The notes under the pieces are model-generated. The model did not search any database, was not told where the DNA came from, and saw only the letters and a list, made by a program, of their open reading frames with translations. This document shows positions 1-10,029 of a DNA stretch of 64,000 nt, piece after piece (the stretch's first letter is position 1; each line of letters starts with the position of its first letter). A program made the position numbers and the translations under genes. The stretch is from Henriciella barbarensis (GTDB lineage: Bacteria; Pseudomonadota; Alphaproteobacteria; Caulobacterales; Hyphomonadaceae), in contig NZ_QWGB01000004.1 of NCBI RefSeq assembly GCF_003576345.1, forward strand, positions 1-64,000. Direction: 5' to 3'.

Positions 1-26
1 TGACCCAGCCCCGTGATCCGGGCCGT

Positions 27-953
27 TCATTCGGAGAGTCTGTTCGCCTTTCTTTCTGTTGGTTGGTTTGAGGTCAAGGCCCGGCGAGCGGAGCCACCGC
101 GACGCTCAAGCGAGCCGGGCCGGTGTCTGCGGTGCTGAGCGGCATAGGTCAACGGAGCAAGTCCGCCGAGTGCGGTGTGCGGCCGTGTCGTGTTGTAATC
201 GATCCGCCAGGCTTCGATGATGCGCCGGGCGTCACCGAGACTGTCGAAGAGATGCTCGTTCAGGCACTCGTCGCGCAGCCGGCCGTTGAAGCTTTCGACG
301 AAGGCATTCTGTGTCGGCTTTCCCGGCGCGATGTAATGCCACTCGATGCCGACCTCGCGGACCCATTTCAGGATCGCATGACTGGTGAGCTCAGTGCCAT
401 TGTCGGAGACGATCATCTTCGGAGCGCCCCGCTGGGCGATGAGGCGGGACAGCTCCCTCGCGACCCGCACGCCGGACAAGGAGACATCGACGACCACAGC
501 CAGGGCTTCCCGGGAGAAGTCGTCGACAACACAGAGCGTGCGGAACCGGCGGCCATCGCTGAGGGCATCCGACACGAAGTCCAGGCTCCATCGCTCATTC
601 GCCTGTTCCGGCAGGAGCATGGGCGAACGCGTGCCTGTCGCCCGCTTTCGCCCGCGTCGTCGTTTCACGGCCAACCCCTCCTCGGCATAGATGCGGTAGA
701 TCTTCTTGTGATTGGCACTGAGGCCCTCGCGGTCCAGCAGGATGCCGAGCCTGCGATAGCCGAACCGGCGGCGTTCACCAGCCAGCTCCCGTAGCCTCTG
801 GCGCAGCTTCTCGTCACCGCCATCGCGTTTCTCATACTGGAAGGTGGACCGATCGAGATCGGCCAGCAGGCAGGCCCGACGCTCCGACAGGCCATGCGTT
901 TCCATCACGTGGTGCACGGCCTTCCGCTTCGCATCGGGCGTCAGAAGTTTTTT
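27..953 (-). CDS. IS3-family transposase OrfB (DDE catalytic part, made by -1 frameshift)
   Basis: The catalytic half, read in the frame one base back from OrfA. It has the HTH_21 region ([21 protein letters not shown]), then the rve integrase core: first Asp in [10 protein letters not shown], second Asp in [10 protein letters not shown], and Glu in [15 protein letters not shown], followed by the [11 protein letters not shown] tail of IS3 transposases. All three DDE acids are present. The coordinates begin at the slippery site because the functional product is the OrfAB fusion. The same frame is open further upstream to 1214, but that part overlaps OrfA in the wrong frame and is not expected to be translated. 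The element looks recently active, with no internal stop. Confidence 0.92.
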   Translation of the reverse strand, partial: KKLLTPDAKRKAVHHVMETHGLSERRACLLADLDRSTFQYEKRDGGDEKLRQRLRELAGERRRFGYRRLGILLDREGLSANHKKIYRIYAEEGLAVKRRRGRKRATGTRSPMLLPEQANERWSLDFVSDALSDGRRFRTLCVVDDFSREALAVVVDVSLSGVRVARELSRLIAQRGAPKMIVSDNGTELTSHAILKWVREVGIEWHYIAPGKPTQNAFVESFNGRLRDECLNEHLFDSLGDARRIIEAWRIDYNTTRPHTALGGLAPLTYAAQHRRHRPGSLERRGGSARRALTSNQPTERKANRLSE

Positions 954-1207
954 GTCGCCAGGTCCTTCAGGGCGGCATTGTCCAGCATGGCATCGGCCAG
1001 GAGGCGCTTCAGCTTCGAGTTCTCCTCCTCCAGCGTCTTCAACCGCCGGGCGTCCGACACCGTCATGCCGCCGAACTTCGCCTTGTACTTGTAGAAGGTC
1101 GCATCCGAGATGCCGTACTTGCGGCAGATATCGGCCGTCTTCACACCAGCTTCGTGCTCCCGGATCATCCCAATGATCTGTTCTTCGGAAAATCGTGATT
1201 TGCGCAT
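941..1207 (-). CDS. IS3-family transposase OrfA
   Basis: This 88-residue protein is the DNA-binding half of the transposase. Its first 50 residues form the helix-turn-helix typical of IS3 OrfA ([17 protein letters not shown], then a [18 protein letters not shown] recognition segment). Residues 52-80 are a heptad-like leucine zipper ([17 protein letters not shown]) used for multimerisation. The frame ends just after an A AAA AAC slippery heptamer at 947-953, where ribosomes can shift back one base into OrfB and make the OrfAB transposase. Alone, OrfA is expected to act as a regulator of transposition. The length is normal and the frame intact. Confidence 0.93.
   Translation of the reverse strand: MRKSRFSEEQIIGMIREHEAGVKTADICRKYGISDATFYKYKAKFGGMTVSDARRLKTLEEENSKLKRLLADAMLDNAALKDLATKNF
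947..953 (-). promoter_or_regulatory. A AAA AAC slippery heptamer for -1 frameshifting
   Basis: On the minus strand the end of orfA reads ACA AAA AAC TTC TGA, so the heptamer A AAA AAC lies two codons before the orfA stop. OrfB continues in the -1 frame from this point. This heptamer is a well-known strong slippery sequence in bacterial IS elements. Confidence 0.88.
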
Positions 1208-1267
1208 CTGTCATCCTCTTCGTGTCGAGGACTCTGCAAATTCATGGCCGGAAATTACGGGGCTGGG

Positions 1268-2236
1268 TCAAAACCAAGCCGCTCTACTGGAAATCTTGTT
1301 CGTAATCTCGGCGTTGGAAGAGTAGTCGCTGTGCATGAAAATTATCTCCATGCATGTGCCGAGATCTATAAGTTTTTCCTCACTCGAGTGACGCCTTCTG
1401 CTCAATCTAATCTTTTCAATTGCCAGACTCATGTCTAATTTAGATTTACTAAGTCTTGAATATATATGTGAGACTTTATCAGGGTCTATTACGCATTCCC
1501 TAGGAAAATCTCTTTGGTATATGTCACCAGAACTGCTGCCAATATCCGATGAAACCCAGCCGGGGCTTAAAACTTTTGCGTAAGACACACGAATTCTTGC
1601 CCTATTTATAGAAGATAAGCTTATGGATTCGATTATGTTTTCCCGAGTTTTTGTAAATTTCTGAAGTGTCTCACCTTCGGAAATGGTCTTAGTTCCGGGA
1701 CGTTTATAATCGGGAGGGGGTCCAATTTTTGGATCAACTACACCACTAAGAACAATTGCGACTTCTGGAGGGTCGTGGCTAACTAAATATGATGGTGTCG
1801 GTCCAAGTACAGTTTCCAGTACAATATCTCTCTCCAGATCGGTTGTACGTTTCAATTCCACATTTTCGGCAAGCGCGAAGCTGTCTTCAAGCTTAACACC
1901 ATCTAATAGTGTAATCTGCTCGCACTTGACCAGGCCACCTCTACAAATGCGTATCAAGTCATCGATTATTAGGGAGGTAGGGAATTGTAAGCCGCGATCT
2001 ATCAGAGAAGCAGCCACGTTCTCTAGTTTAATGGCGCTGCCTTCGCCCAACACAGTATAAAACTGGTTATCAAGTTTTGCGGTATCAGCGTTGCGCTGCA
2101 GAGATCGTTCAAAATCTTCAGAGATATTTCGAGAGACCTTGTACCAAGGCGTGCTGGGACGCCAACCTCTCGACAAAGAGTCTCGGTGAAGTCTAACGCA
2201 AGCGTCAAATTCCTATAAAAGCTCGTCTCTGGTCAT
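1268..2236 (-). pseudogene. ApeA-like HEPN protein, truncated by the IS and with an early TAG
   Basis: The readable C-terminal part has the pattern of ApeA-like HEPN domains: EEKLIDLGTCMEIIFM followed by EITNKISSRAAWF. The sequence then meets the IS end, whose TGA stops it before the usual R-x4-6-H catalytic motif, so the nuclease site is lost. About 200 residues of N-terminal domain precede it. An ATG at 2234-2236 begins MTRDELL, followed by an in-frame TAG at 2213-2215 and then EFDACVRLHRDSL running on into the long frame; a TTG at 2174-2176 could restart translation. The gene is visibly AT-rich against its neighbours, which suggests transfer. ApeA-type HEPN proteins are known antiphage factors; a defence role here is inferred. 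Confidence 0.7.
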
Positions 2237-2545
2237 GCTGTTAATCTCGCGCGATTGAATATTGCTTCGAAGGCATAGTCGGTTTGAGATCGTGCTGAAA
2301 CTTGTCAATTAAAACGAAGCGATTCCCCTTCTACGCTGGGTCTCGGATAACGCCTGTCGGCTTTTGCGAGATGACGGGGTTGGGTTTTGTGGTGGTTCGT
2401 TGCGGGCGGTGATCTCCCCTCTCCTGGAGGCGGGCGTGGTTCGACTTCGTTCACCATGCGGGGCGGGGATGAGGGCTCTGAAGCTCAAGGCGGTTTAGGC
2501 GTTTCACCTAGCTTATACGTTGCTGCCCTCACCCCTCACCCCTGA

Positions 2546-2572
2546 CCCCTCTCCCGAAAACCGGGAGAGGGG
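2546..2572. repeat. Palindromic intergenic repeat, copy 1
   Basis: CCCCTCTCCCG (2546-2556) pairs with CGGGAGAGGGG (2562-2572) around a 5-base loop, an 11-bp perfect stem. The same CTCACCCCTG-type leader precedes copy 2, so the two belong to one repeat family. No T-run follows, so it is not a classic intrinsic terminator. Confidence 0.65.
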
Positions 2573-2681
2573 AAGGAATTGGGGCTTCGGCAGCGTGCTT
2601 GGCTCGCGTGGTGGCCGCTTACCCGGTGCATCGCTGAGACGCTGAACTTCGTTGCAAGCTTAGCTCCCCCTCACCCCTGCC

Positions 2682-2703
2682 CCCCTCTCCCAAGGGAGAG
2701 GGG
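2682..2703. repeat. Palindromic intergenic repeat, copy 2
   Basis: CCCCTCTCCC (2682-2691) and GGGAGAGGGG (2694-2703) form a 10-bp stem. It lies 11 bases past the stop of the minus-strand VWA-like gene and could help end or stabilise that transcript. Confidence 0.65.
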
Positions 2704-2714
2704 AATTGGTTGGG

Positions 2715-4754
2715 TTATTGCCCCTCACGTCTCCAAGCCAAAATCAGAAACACCAGAATGAGCGCCACGGCCAGAAGCCCTGGCAGGAGCGGCAGGCTGG
2801 TGGAGCTGCGGACGGCGTAGGCGCCGCGTTCCTTGAGGCCCAGCCAGTTGCCGCCAGCGGCGTTGGCGTTCTGGCTAACGCGGCGGATGTCCGGCAGGCT
2901 GGCGCCGGGGCGGGTCAGTTCATAGACGCCGCCGCCTGTCGCCGCCGAGAGTGGGGCGAGCACGTCGCCAGTTGCCTCGAGGGAGGCGTATTCCTTTGGA
3001 TTGGCGGGGCCGTTCAAGGCCACCGCTTCGAGGCCGCCAGCCTCTGCGCGGAAGAGGCCGAGCTGGTCTATGGCGAGCTCTGCGGTGAATTCGCCGGGGC
3101 CGGTTCGGGTCCAGCGGGGATTGAGGGTTTCGCCGTCCGGGGTTTCGACGCTCAGGGTTGGGGCGGTGTCTGACAGGGTGCGCAGGCGCGCGCGCATCGT
3201 GTCGCCCTGCGCTTCGAGGAGGAGCTGGCGCTCTTCAAGCTCTGGCTCTTTCATCAGCCAGTGGACGGTGCGGCGGATCAGCTCTGCGAAGGGGCCGCCG
3301 CCATCATAGCCGCGCGCCCAGAGGAAGATCTGGCCGGAGAGGATCTGCGCGACGCGGCCTTCGCCGACCCGGTCGACCACCAGAAGCGGGTCGCCATTGC
3401 GGGCCGTCATCAGGACATCGCCGACTTCGGGCACGGCCTCGATATAGCGCACCCAGTCGCCCCATGACTGGCCGGTGAGGGTCTCTGTGATGGTGTGGCG
3501 CGCGCCGGTTTCAGAGATTTGCGGGTTGAACTTTCCGACCTGGATGGTGCCGGTGGGCAGGGCCGGGAGGACGGCAGAGAGCGGCGTGTTGGCGAGGGAG
3601 GCGGGGCCTGCGAAATCCTCGCCCGCCGCGATCAGGAGGGCGCCACCATCGGCTACATAGCGGGACATGTTGGCGAGGTATGACATGGTGATGACGGTGC
3701 GCCGCTCATACTGATCGAAGATGATGAGGTCGAACTCATTCAGCTTGCCCTCGAACAGCTCTTCCGTCGGGAAGGCGATGAGGGCCATTTCCTCGAGCGG
3801 GGTCACGTCCTGCTTGTAGGGCGGGCGCAGGATGGTGAAGTGGACAAGGTCAACCGAGGGGTCTGATTTCAGGAGGTCGCGCCAGACGCGGCCTGCGGCG
3901 TTCGGCTTGCCGGTGATGAGAAGGACGCGGAGGCGATCACGCACGCCGGACAGGGTGGCGGCGGTACGGTTATTGGCGAGGGTCAGCTCCTGCTCGCCAG
4001 CCGGGGTTTCGACAACGAGAATATTGTCGCCGCGCCGCTCAATCTCCACCGGGAGGGGGGTATCGGTGCCGGTCTGGACGGTGATCTCTTCGGGCTCTCC
4101 GCCATTCATGGAATAGGTGACGGTGGCCTGCGCGCTGACAGGGTCATCGACGCGCACGACGAAGGCGGCGTCCTCGCCCACAATGCCGAAGTCGGGCGCG
4201 CGAACGAGCGAAATGCGCCGGTCGCCGCTGTCCGGGTCGCCCGTGATGAGGCTGTGAATGGGGCCGAGCGCTTCGAGGCGGGCGGCGTCTTCGGGCACGT
4301 CATGGACCTGCCCGTCGGTGACGAGGACGGTGCCGGCAATCCGGTCGCGCGGGACGTCTGCCATCAGGCCTTCGAGGGAGGCGATCAGGTTGGTGCCGTC
4401 GGCGTCAGAGCCTGTCTCAACGAAGCGGACCTCCAGCGAGGTGTCGGCGTCCATGTCGGCGCGCAGCTTTTCGAGGGCGGCGTCGGCAATGGCTTCGCGG
4501 TCACCGAAGCTCATACTCTCTGAGCGGTCGACGACGATGGCGGCGACGGAGGGGAGGGGGTCTCGTTCCTCGCGGACATAGGCGGGGTTGGCGAGGGCGG
4601 CGGCAAGCGCGGTGAGCACGGCTGCGCGCATCAGCCAGGCGCGGCCACGCCAGCGGATATAGGCGCCATAGGCAAGCAGGCAGAGCGCAAGCAGCGTCCA
4701 GAGCAGCGGCCAGCCGAGAAGCGGGTCTAGCGAGATGCGGCCAGCTTCGGTCAT
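2715..4754 (-). CDS. Membrane protein with VWA-like and GATase-like domains
   Basis: A 679-residue envelope protein. Two membrane segments lie at about residues 14-31 and 41-58 and another near the C-terminus (about 652-672), so the bulk faces the periplasm. After the second segment comes a von Willebrand A-like fold with a partial metal site: IVVDRSESMSFG (DxSxS) and later VLVTDGQVHD. The middle (about 275-480) resembles the class I glutamine-amidotransferase-like domain that such proteins carry, without an obvious catalytic Cys triad. It is last in the minus-strand MoxR cluster; its ATG overlaps the stop of the DUF4159 gene (ATGA), implying translational coupling. MoxR/VWA pairs act as chaperones for assembly of envelope complexes; the client here is unknown. 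Confidence 0.75.
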   Translation of the reverse strand: MTEAGRISLDPLLGWPLLWTLLALCLLAYGAYIRWRGRAWLMRAAVLTALAAALANPAYVREERDPLPSVAAIVVDRSESMSFGDREAIADAALEKLRADMDADTSLEVRFVETGSDADGTNLIASLEGLMADVPRDRIAGTVLVTDGQVHDVPEDAARLEALGPIHSLITGDPDSGDRRISLVRAPDFGIVGEDAAFVVRVDDPVSAQATVTYSMNGGEPEEITVQTGTDTPLPVEIERRGDNILVVETPAGEQELTLANNRTAATLSGVRDRLRVLLITGKPNAAGRVWRDLLKSDPSVDLVHFTILRPPYKQDVTPLEEMALIAFPTEELFEGKLNEFDLIIFDQYERRTVITMSYLANMSRYVADGGALLIAAGEDFAGPASLANTPLSAVLPALPTGTIQVGKFNPQISETGARHTITETLTGQSWGDWVRYIEAVPEVGDVLMTARNGDPLLVVDRVGEGRVAQILSGQIFLWARGYDGGGPFAELIRRTVHWLMKEPELEERQLLLEAQGDTMRARLRTLSDTAPTLSVETPDGETLNPRWTRTGPGEFTAELAIDQLGLFRAEAGGLEAVALNGPANPKEYASLEATGDVLAPLSAATGGGVYELTRPGASLPDIRRVSQNANAAGGNWLGLKERGAYAVRSSTSLPLLPGLLAVALILVFLILAWRREGQ

Positions 4755-7675
4755 TCAGGCGTGCTTTCCTGCTGGCGGCGGATCAATTCCTCAATGTCGG
4801 GCATGTCCGGCTGGTCGGTGCTGCCGGGAAGGCGGGGCGGGGGTTCGCGCATCGGGCCTGCGGGGGCGGGCGTGCTGCCGTCTTCACCTTCGCCGAGGCG
4901 TTCAAGCAGGGCCGGGATGTGGACCTGATCTTCCTTATAATTGCCGGTCAGCACGTACATCATCAGGTTCACGCCAAAGCGGCGGGCCATTTCACGCTCC
5001 CGGTCGCCGCCATCGACGCTGAGCAGGGGACGGCCGCTCTCATCGATGGCCCAGGCGGCGAGATAGTCGGCGTCCCCGATGATGAGGCCGGAGACGCCGT
5101 CGCCGCGCCGGGCCGAAGGGTTTGCCGCGCCTGCCGAGGATTCGATCCAGAGCTGGCGGCCTTGATAGCGCCCGGCAAACCCGTCGATCAGGTAGAAGCT
5201 GCGCGTCATCACATGCTCCTGGCTGACGGGCTGGAGCGGGGGGGTGTCGAGGCCGGGCAGGACGCGGTCGAGGTCGCTGAAGCTGTTCGTGCTCGCGACA
5301 TTGCCGCCCCGGCGGGTGTCGATGAAGAGCGCGCCGCCATTGCGCAGATAGGCGTTGAGACGCTCCACCGCGCGGGAGCTGAGCGGGGTGGCATTGTCCG
5401 GCAGGGCGAGCACGATCATCGGGTAGACGTCGAGCTCATCGGTTTCAGGATCGACAGTGTGCGGCTCTGCCGGCTCAACCGAGGTGCGGCGGAAGAGGGT
5501 AAGGGAGAGGCCGCGAAGGCCCGCGCGGGTGACGCGGTCAACTTCGCTGTCGCCGGTCTCGATATAGGCGAGGCGCATTTCGAGCAGCGCTTCCATCGCC
5601 TTGTCGATCTCGCCGGACTGCTCGATCTCCGTGCCGCGATAGCCGGGCGAGATGGCGTAGCTGTAGGGGTTGGGGCCGATATCGTCGAACTGCGCATGGG
5701 CTGGCGGCTGGGCGAGGGGGGCGAGCGTCGCCGCGCCTGCAATAAGGATGGCTGCGTGGGCGCCGCGCCGGAGGGACGGGAAGCGTCCGGCGAGCGCCAG
5801 CGCGACAAGAAGGTCGATCGCGATGAGTAGGCCTGCGAGACCCAGAAGGAGGCCACCAAGGCGGATTGTCTGGGCTTCGGCGTCGCCGAGCAGCGTGGCG
5901 CTGGTCGGCCAGTTGGTCACGAGGGCGGGGACGCCAGCGGCGGCAGTATTGATGGCGCGCGTGCCGCCGGGGCCGCGATAGAGGCCGGGCGGGTGAGCTT
6001 CGGACGGGATGGCGCCCGCGAGGTCAGCCGCCGCGATGGGCGAGGCATTCGGGCCTGGGCTGGTGAGGCGGCCATAGCCGTTCACCGTCACGTCCGGCGT
6101 ATAGGTGCCTTCCTCATCCTGCATGGTTTCGCCGCGGCCAGCGGCAATGGCGCGTCTCAGCATCTCGACAAAAGTGCCTGAATAGGGAAGGTCGGACCAA
6201 TCAGGGCCCGCAGTGACATGGAAGAGGACAAGCGTGCCCTGTCCGCGGCTGGCACCTGTGACGAGCGGTGAGCCGTCCTGCAGGCGCGCCCAGGTGCGGC
6301 TGGCAAGCTCCGGGTCAGGGCGGGCGAGGACCTGCTGGCGGATCTTGATGTCGGCAGGGGAGGCAAGCCCCGCAAAGGGCGAGGTTTCAGGGTAGCTACC
6401 GATGCTCTGCGGGTCTTCCCAGGTGAGCGCCCCGCCAATGGCGCGCGACGAGCGGCGCAGCGGCGTCGGCACCAGGCTGTCTGACTGCGCGGCAAGACGC
6501 GGGCCTGCAAAACGGATCAGCGCGCCGCCTCCTTCGACCCATTCGGCCATGCGCTGTTCAAGCTCAGGCGCAAGTTGGCCGATATCGGTCATGATGATGG
6601 CGTCAGGGTCAGCAGCGATCAGCTCTTCGATGGAGCCGTCCGTGATGTGAGCGAAGGGTTCGAGCGCCTGACGGACATAGTGCATGTCGGAGAGCAGCGG
6701 CTGGGCGGTCGAGTCGCCGGAGACTAGGCCGACCCGGCGGGAGCGGTCAGCCGAATCCCAGAGCCAGACGCTGCCTGCGCCCTGCACGCCGGTAATGGCG
6801 AAGCGTTCGACGCGGGCGAGGGCAGCAGCCGGCACATCGAAGCGGGCGACGGCTTCTGCCTCGCCTGCGGCGAAGTCAGCCTCCGCCGTGGCGAGCGCTG
6901 CGCCATCGAGGGTGAGGGCCGAAACATAGGTCTGCGCGCTGTTGGAGGTGTCCACTCGCTGGATTGTAACCGCTGCGCCATCGGCGGCGGAAGCGAGGCT
7001 GGTAATAGCGAAGGGGCCACGCGGGGCAGCGGCGTAGATGCTGAGCGGGGCGATTTCGCCGAGGGCATCTGCGAAGGCGCGGGCGTTGTCACCGCCTAGC
7101 CCGTCACTGGCCCAGAGAATGCGGGCTGGCTGGATGCCGGAGGCTTCGAGACGCTCCAGCGCATCTTCGCGGTCCGTGCCCCACGAGACCGGGTCGAGCG
7201 ACCCAATGCGGGCCGATAGGTCGGTCCGCGTCAGGCGGTCGGCCGGGTCAGCATTGAGTGTGCGGGGGGCGGTCAGAAGGAGGTGGCCTGCCGTATCTCT
7301 GCTCGCGCCATCGAGGGCGCTGGAAGCAGCAGACTGAAGCTCACCCCAGCGCGGCGTGCTGGTCCAGCCATTGTCCATAACGATCAGAACAGGGCTGGCG
7401 TCCTCGCTACCGAGCTGCGCGCCCGGTGCATAGATAGGGTTCGAGAGACCAAGGATGGCAGCGGCAGCAGCCAGAAGGCGCAGGAGGAGAATCCACCATG
7501 GCGTGCGGGCCGGGGTTTCGTCTTCGGGCTCGACATCGTCCAGAAGACGAAGCGACGGAAGTGCCGCTTCCTGCGGGGCGGGTGGTGTGGCGCGCAGGAT
7601 ATACCAGATGACAGGCAAGGCAATGAGGCCGAGAAGTGCCAGCGGTGCGCCGAAGAGAAATGGACCGAGGTTCAT
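4751..7675 (-). CDS. DUF4159 protein with N-terminal BatA-like membrane region
   Basis: A 974-residue protein. The first 80 residues have the two membrane helices and the PALLGLIALPVIWYILRATPP-like stretch of the BatA/aerotolerance N-terminal domain. A VWA-like region without a clear metal site follows (LIVMDNGWTS), then a GATase1-like fold (about 330-420), membrane helices near 610-680, and a C-terminal DUF4159 domain starting after the secreted-like AQFDDIGPNPYSYAI segment, with LNAYLRNGGALFIDTR as its core. It overlaps the DUF58 gene by an ATGA and the VWA-like gene by the same kind of overlap. The function is unknown; membership of a MoxR-linked membrane complex is an inference from context. 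Confidence 0.85.
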   Translation of the reverse strand: MNLGPFLFGAPLALLGLIALPVIWYILRATPPAPQEAALPSLRLLDDVEPEDETPARTPWWILLLRLLAAAAAILGLSNPIYAPGAQLGSEDASPVLIVMDNGWTSTPRWGELQSAASSALDGASRDTAGHLLLTAPRTLNADPADRLTRTDLSARIGSLDPVSWGTDREDALERLEASGIQPARILWASDGLGGDNARAFADALGEIAPLSIYAAAPRGPFAITSLASAADGAAVTIQRVDTSNSAQTYVSALTLDGAALATAEADFAAGEAEAVARFDVPAAALARVERFAITGVQGAGSVWLWDSADRSRRVGLVSGDSTAQPLLSDMHYVRQALEPFAHITDGSIEELIAADPDAIIMTDIGQLAPELEQRMAEWVEGGGALIRFAGPRLAAQSDSLVPTPLRRSSRAIGGALTWEDPQSIGSYPETSPFAGLASPADIKIRQQVLARPDPELASRTWARLQDGSPLVTGASRGQGTLVLFHVTAGPDWSDLPYSGTFVEMLRRAIAAGRGETMQDEEGTYTPDVTVNGYGRLTSPGPNASPIAAADLAGAIPSEAHPPGLYRGPGGTRAINTAAAGVPALVTNWPTSATLLGDAEAQTIRLGGLLLGLAGLLIAIDLLVALALAGRFPSLRRGAHAAILIAGAATLAPLAQPPAHAQFDDIGPNPYSYAISPGYRGTEIEQSGEIDKAMEALLEMRLAYIETGDSEVDRVTRAGLRGLSLTLFRRTSVEPAEPHTVDPETDELDVYPMIVLALPDNATPLSSRAVERLNAYLRNGGALFIDTRRGGNVASTNSFSDLDRVLPGLDTPPLQPVSQEHVMTRSFYLIDGFAGRYQGRQLWIESSAGAANPSARRGDGVSGLIIGDADYLAAWAIDESGRPLLSVDGGDREREMARRFGVNLMMYVLTGNYKEDQVHIPALLERLGEGEDGSTPAPAGPMREPPPRLPGSTDQPDMPDIEELIRRQQESTPE

Positions 7676-8535
7676 AGGCGCGCCCCGAAGGTTTCAAACG
7701 CCTGCTTCAGGTCTGCGGCACCAAACGTAATGTCGTCGCCAGTCGAATGGCGGACATATTGCCAGCCAAAACTCGCCGCGAGGTTTTCGATAGCGGTGGC
7801 ATGGGCCGCGAACCGCTCAAGATATTTCTCGCGGATTGTCTCGGCGCGGCCGAAGAGGCGAAAGAGCTGCGTGCCCGGGCGGCTGAACCGGACGCGGCCC
7901 TGCCATGGAAAGGTTTCCTCGATAGGGTCGCTAAGCGCGATCAGGATGCCCTCCTTCGAGGCACGGGCGAGCGGCGCGAGCCTTTCGCGCCAGACATCGA
8001 TGGGGTCATAGAAATCGCTGGCGAGCGCAAAGATGGCGCGCGAGCGGGGCGGGGGTGGAAACTGATTGTTGCCAGAGGCGAGCAGGTCCTCGCCGAGCTT
8101 GTCGGCGGCGGCCTTGCCAAAGCTTGCCTTGCGCGCGCTGCCGAGAACGCCAATGCGCTCACCCGCCCTGGACAGCATGAGCCCATTAGCCAGCATCAGA
8201 ATACGGGCCGTGTCTGCCTTTGTGCGGCGCTCCGGCGTGCCGCTCCAGTCGAAGCCTTCCTGGGGGTCACACCAGAAGAAAATGGTGCGGGCAGTCTCGA
8301 GCTCTGTTTCGCGGACATAGACGTCGTCACCGCGCGCCGACCGACGCCAGTCGATTCGCTGGGCGGTGTCTTCCTGGGTGTAGTGGCGGTATTGCCAGAA
8401 CTGCTCACCTGTACCTGCGCGCTTTCGGCCCGCCGCGCCAAGATGGGCCGCATCAGCAGCGCGTGCCTTAAGATTGAGGCCCGGCAGGGCGCGCATGACC
8501 GCCTCCGCTTCTGCTCTGAGGGCCTCAGGCTTCAT
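7672..8535 (-). CDS. DUF58 domain protein
   Basis: A 287-residue soluble protein. The DUF58 signature is clear: GEQFWQYRHYTQEDTAQRIDWRRSARGDDVYVRETELE, in which the RxYxxGDxxRxIDWxxxAR pattern is recognisable with YTQEDTA in place of the usual glycine-aspartate. A VWA-like fold follows. I chose the ATG at 8533-8535 (MKPEALRAEAEAV); the frame is open further upstream, but that part is a shadow of the lipoprotein gene. The gene overlaps the upstream lipoprotein by 11 bases and the downstream DUF4159 gene by an ATGA. DUF58 proteins nearly always travel with MoxR ATPases, as here. Confidence 0.88.
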   Translation of the reverse strand: MKPEALRAEAEAVMRALPGLNLKARAADAAHLGAAGRKRAGTGEQFWQYRHYTQEDTAQRIDWRRSARGDDVYVRETELETARTIFFWCDPQEGFDWSGTPERRTKADTARILMLANGLMLSRAGERIGVLGSARKASFGKAAADKLGEDLLASGNNQFPPPPRSRAIFALASDFYDPIDVWRERLAPLARASKEGILIALSDPIEETFPWQGRVRFSRPGTQLFRLFGRAETIREKYLERFAAHATAIENLAASFGWQYVRHSTGDDITFGAADLKQAFETFGARL

Positions 8536-8989
8536 TCGCGGAAACCTCATCAGTGCAGTCGAGCGCCGCTTCGAACTTGCGGCGCCACTGCGCAGGTTGG
8601 CTGGCAGCGTCGGTCCGCTCGCTGAGGCGGTCCTGATCGCTGAGGCCAGCTTCGGCTTTGACGCCGACCAGAAAGCTTTCGGCTTCTGCCGTTTCGTCTT
8701 CGATGGCGCCAACCGACAGGCCGACCCCTTCGCGGGCTGACCAGGCATGCAGAACGCGCACACGGGCAGTATCCAGTTCAGCACGCACAAGCCGGCGGTC
8801 CGACGCGGACAGGCCGGTTCCGTTTATATTGAGAGCCAGTTCGGCCCGTTCGATCATGCGATAGCATTCAGCCAGCGCATCCCCCGAAGGTATGGGCATG
8901 CCGGGATCGCGCTCACACGCCGCGAGCGCGGCCGCGCCGAATGCAAGACCCGCGGCCAGTCGCACCAGCTGTCGTGTTGCAGCTTTCAT
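8525..8989 (-). CDS. Small lipoprotein in the MoxR-DUF58 operon
   Basis: A 154-residue predicted lipoprotein. The start ATG at 8987-8989 gives MKAATRQLVRLAAG, a short signal peptide ending in a lipobox (AALAAC), so Cys at about residue 24 should be lipidated. The mature part is mostly helical and acidic with two further cysteines. I recognise no domain. It starts one base after the moxR stop and runs 11 bases into DUF58, so it belongs to the operon. DUF4381-like partners occupy this place in some MoxR clusters, but no membrane anchor of that kind is seen. Confidence 0.7.
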   Translation of the reverse strand: MKAATRQLVRLAAGLAFGAAALAACERDPGMPIPSGDALAECYRMIERAELALNINGTGLSASDRRLVRAELDTARVRVLHAWSAREGVGLSVGAIEDETAEAESFLVGVKAEAGLSDQDRLSERTDAASQPAQWRRKFEAALDCTDEVSANEA

Positions 8990-8990
8990 G

Positions 8991-9980
<990 letters not shown>

Positions 9981-10029
9981 GAGGTCTCCGTCTTTGCTCC
10001 GGCCCAGTTCAGACCTACGTCTAGGCAAA

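Larger units (their letters stand above)
1..1270 (-). mobile_element. IS3-family insertion sequence (IS407-like), apparently complete
   Basis: Both ends are visible: the left end starts TGACCCAGCCCCGT at base 1 and the right end is its inverse ACGGGGCTGGGTCA at 1257-1270, so the 14-bp tips are perfect and the element has the TG...CA ends usual for IS3. Two overlapping transposase frames lie between them on the minus strand. The left flank is outside the window, so the target duplication cannot be checked. The element lies inside an AT-rich HEPN gene and its terminal TGA supplies that gene's new stop codon. The IS407 group assignment rests on the look of OrfA and OrfB and is less certain than the family. 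Confidence 0.93.
2237..2714. other. Non-coding gap with GC-rich hairpin repeats
   Basis: No convincing gene is seen in these 478 bases. The right half carries two related palindromic units and a degenerate third CCCCTCTCC stretch near 2406. It forms the boundary between the foreign HEPN/IS patch and the chromosomal VWA/DUF4159 cluster. Confidence 0.6.
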
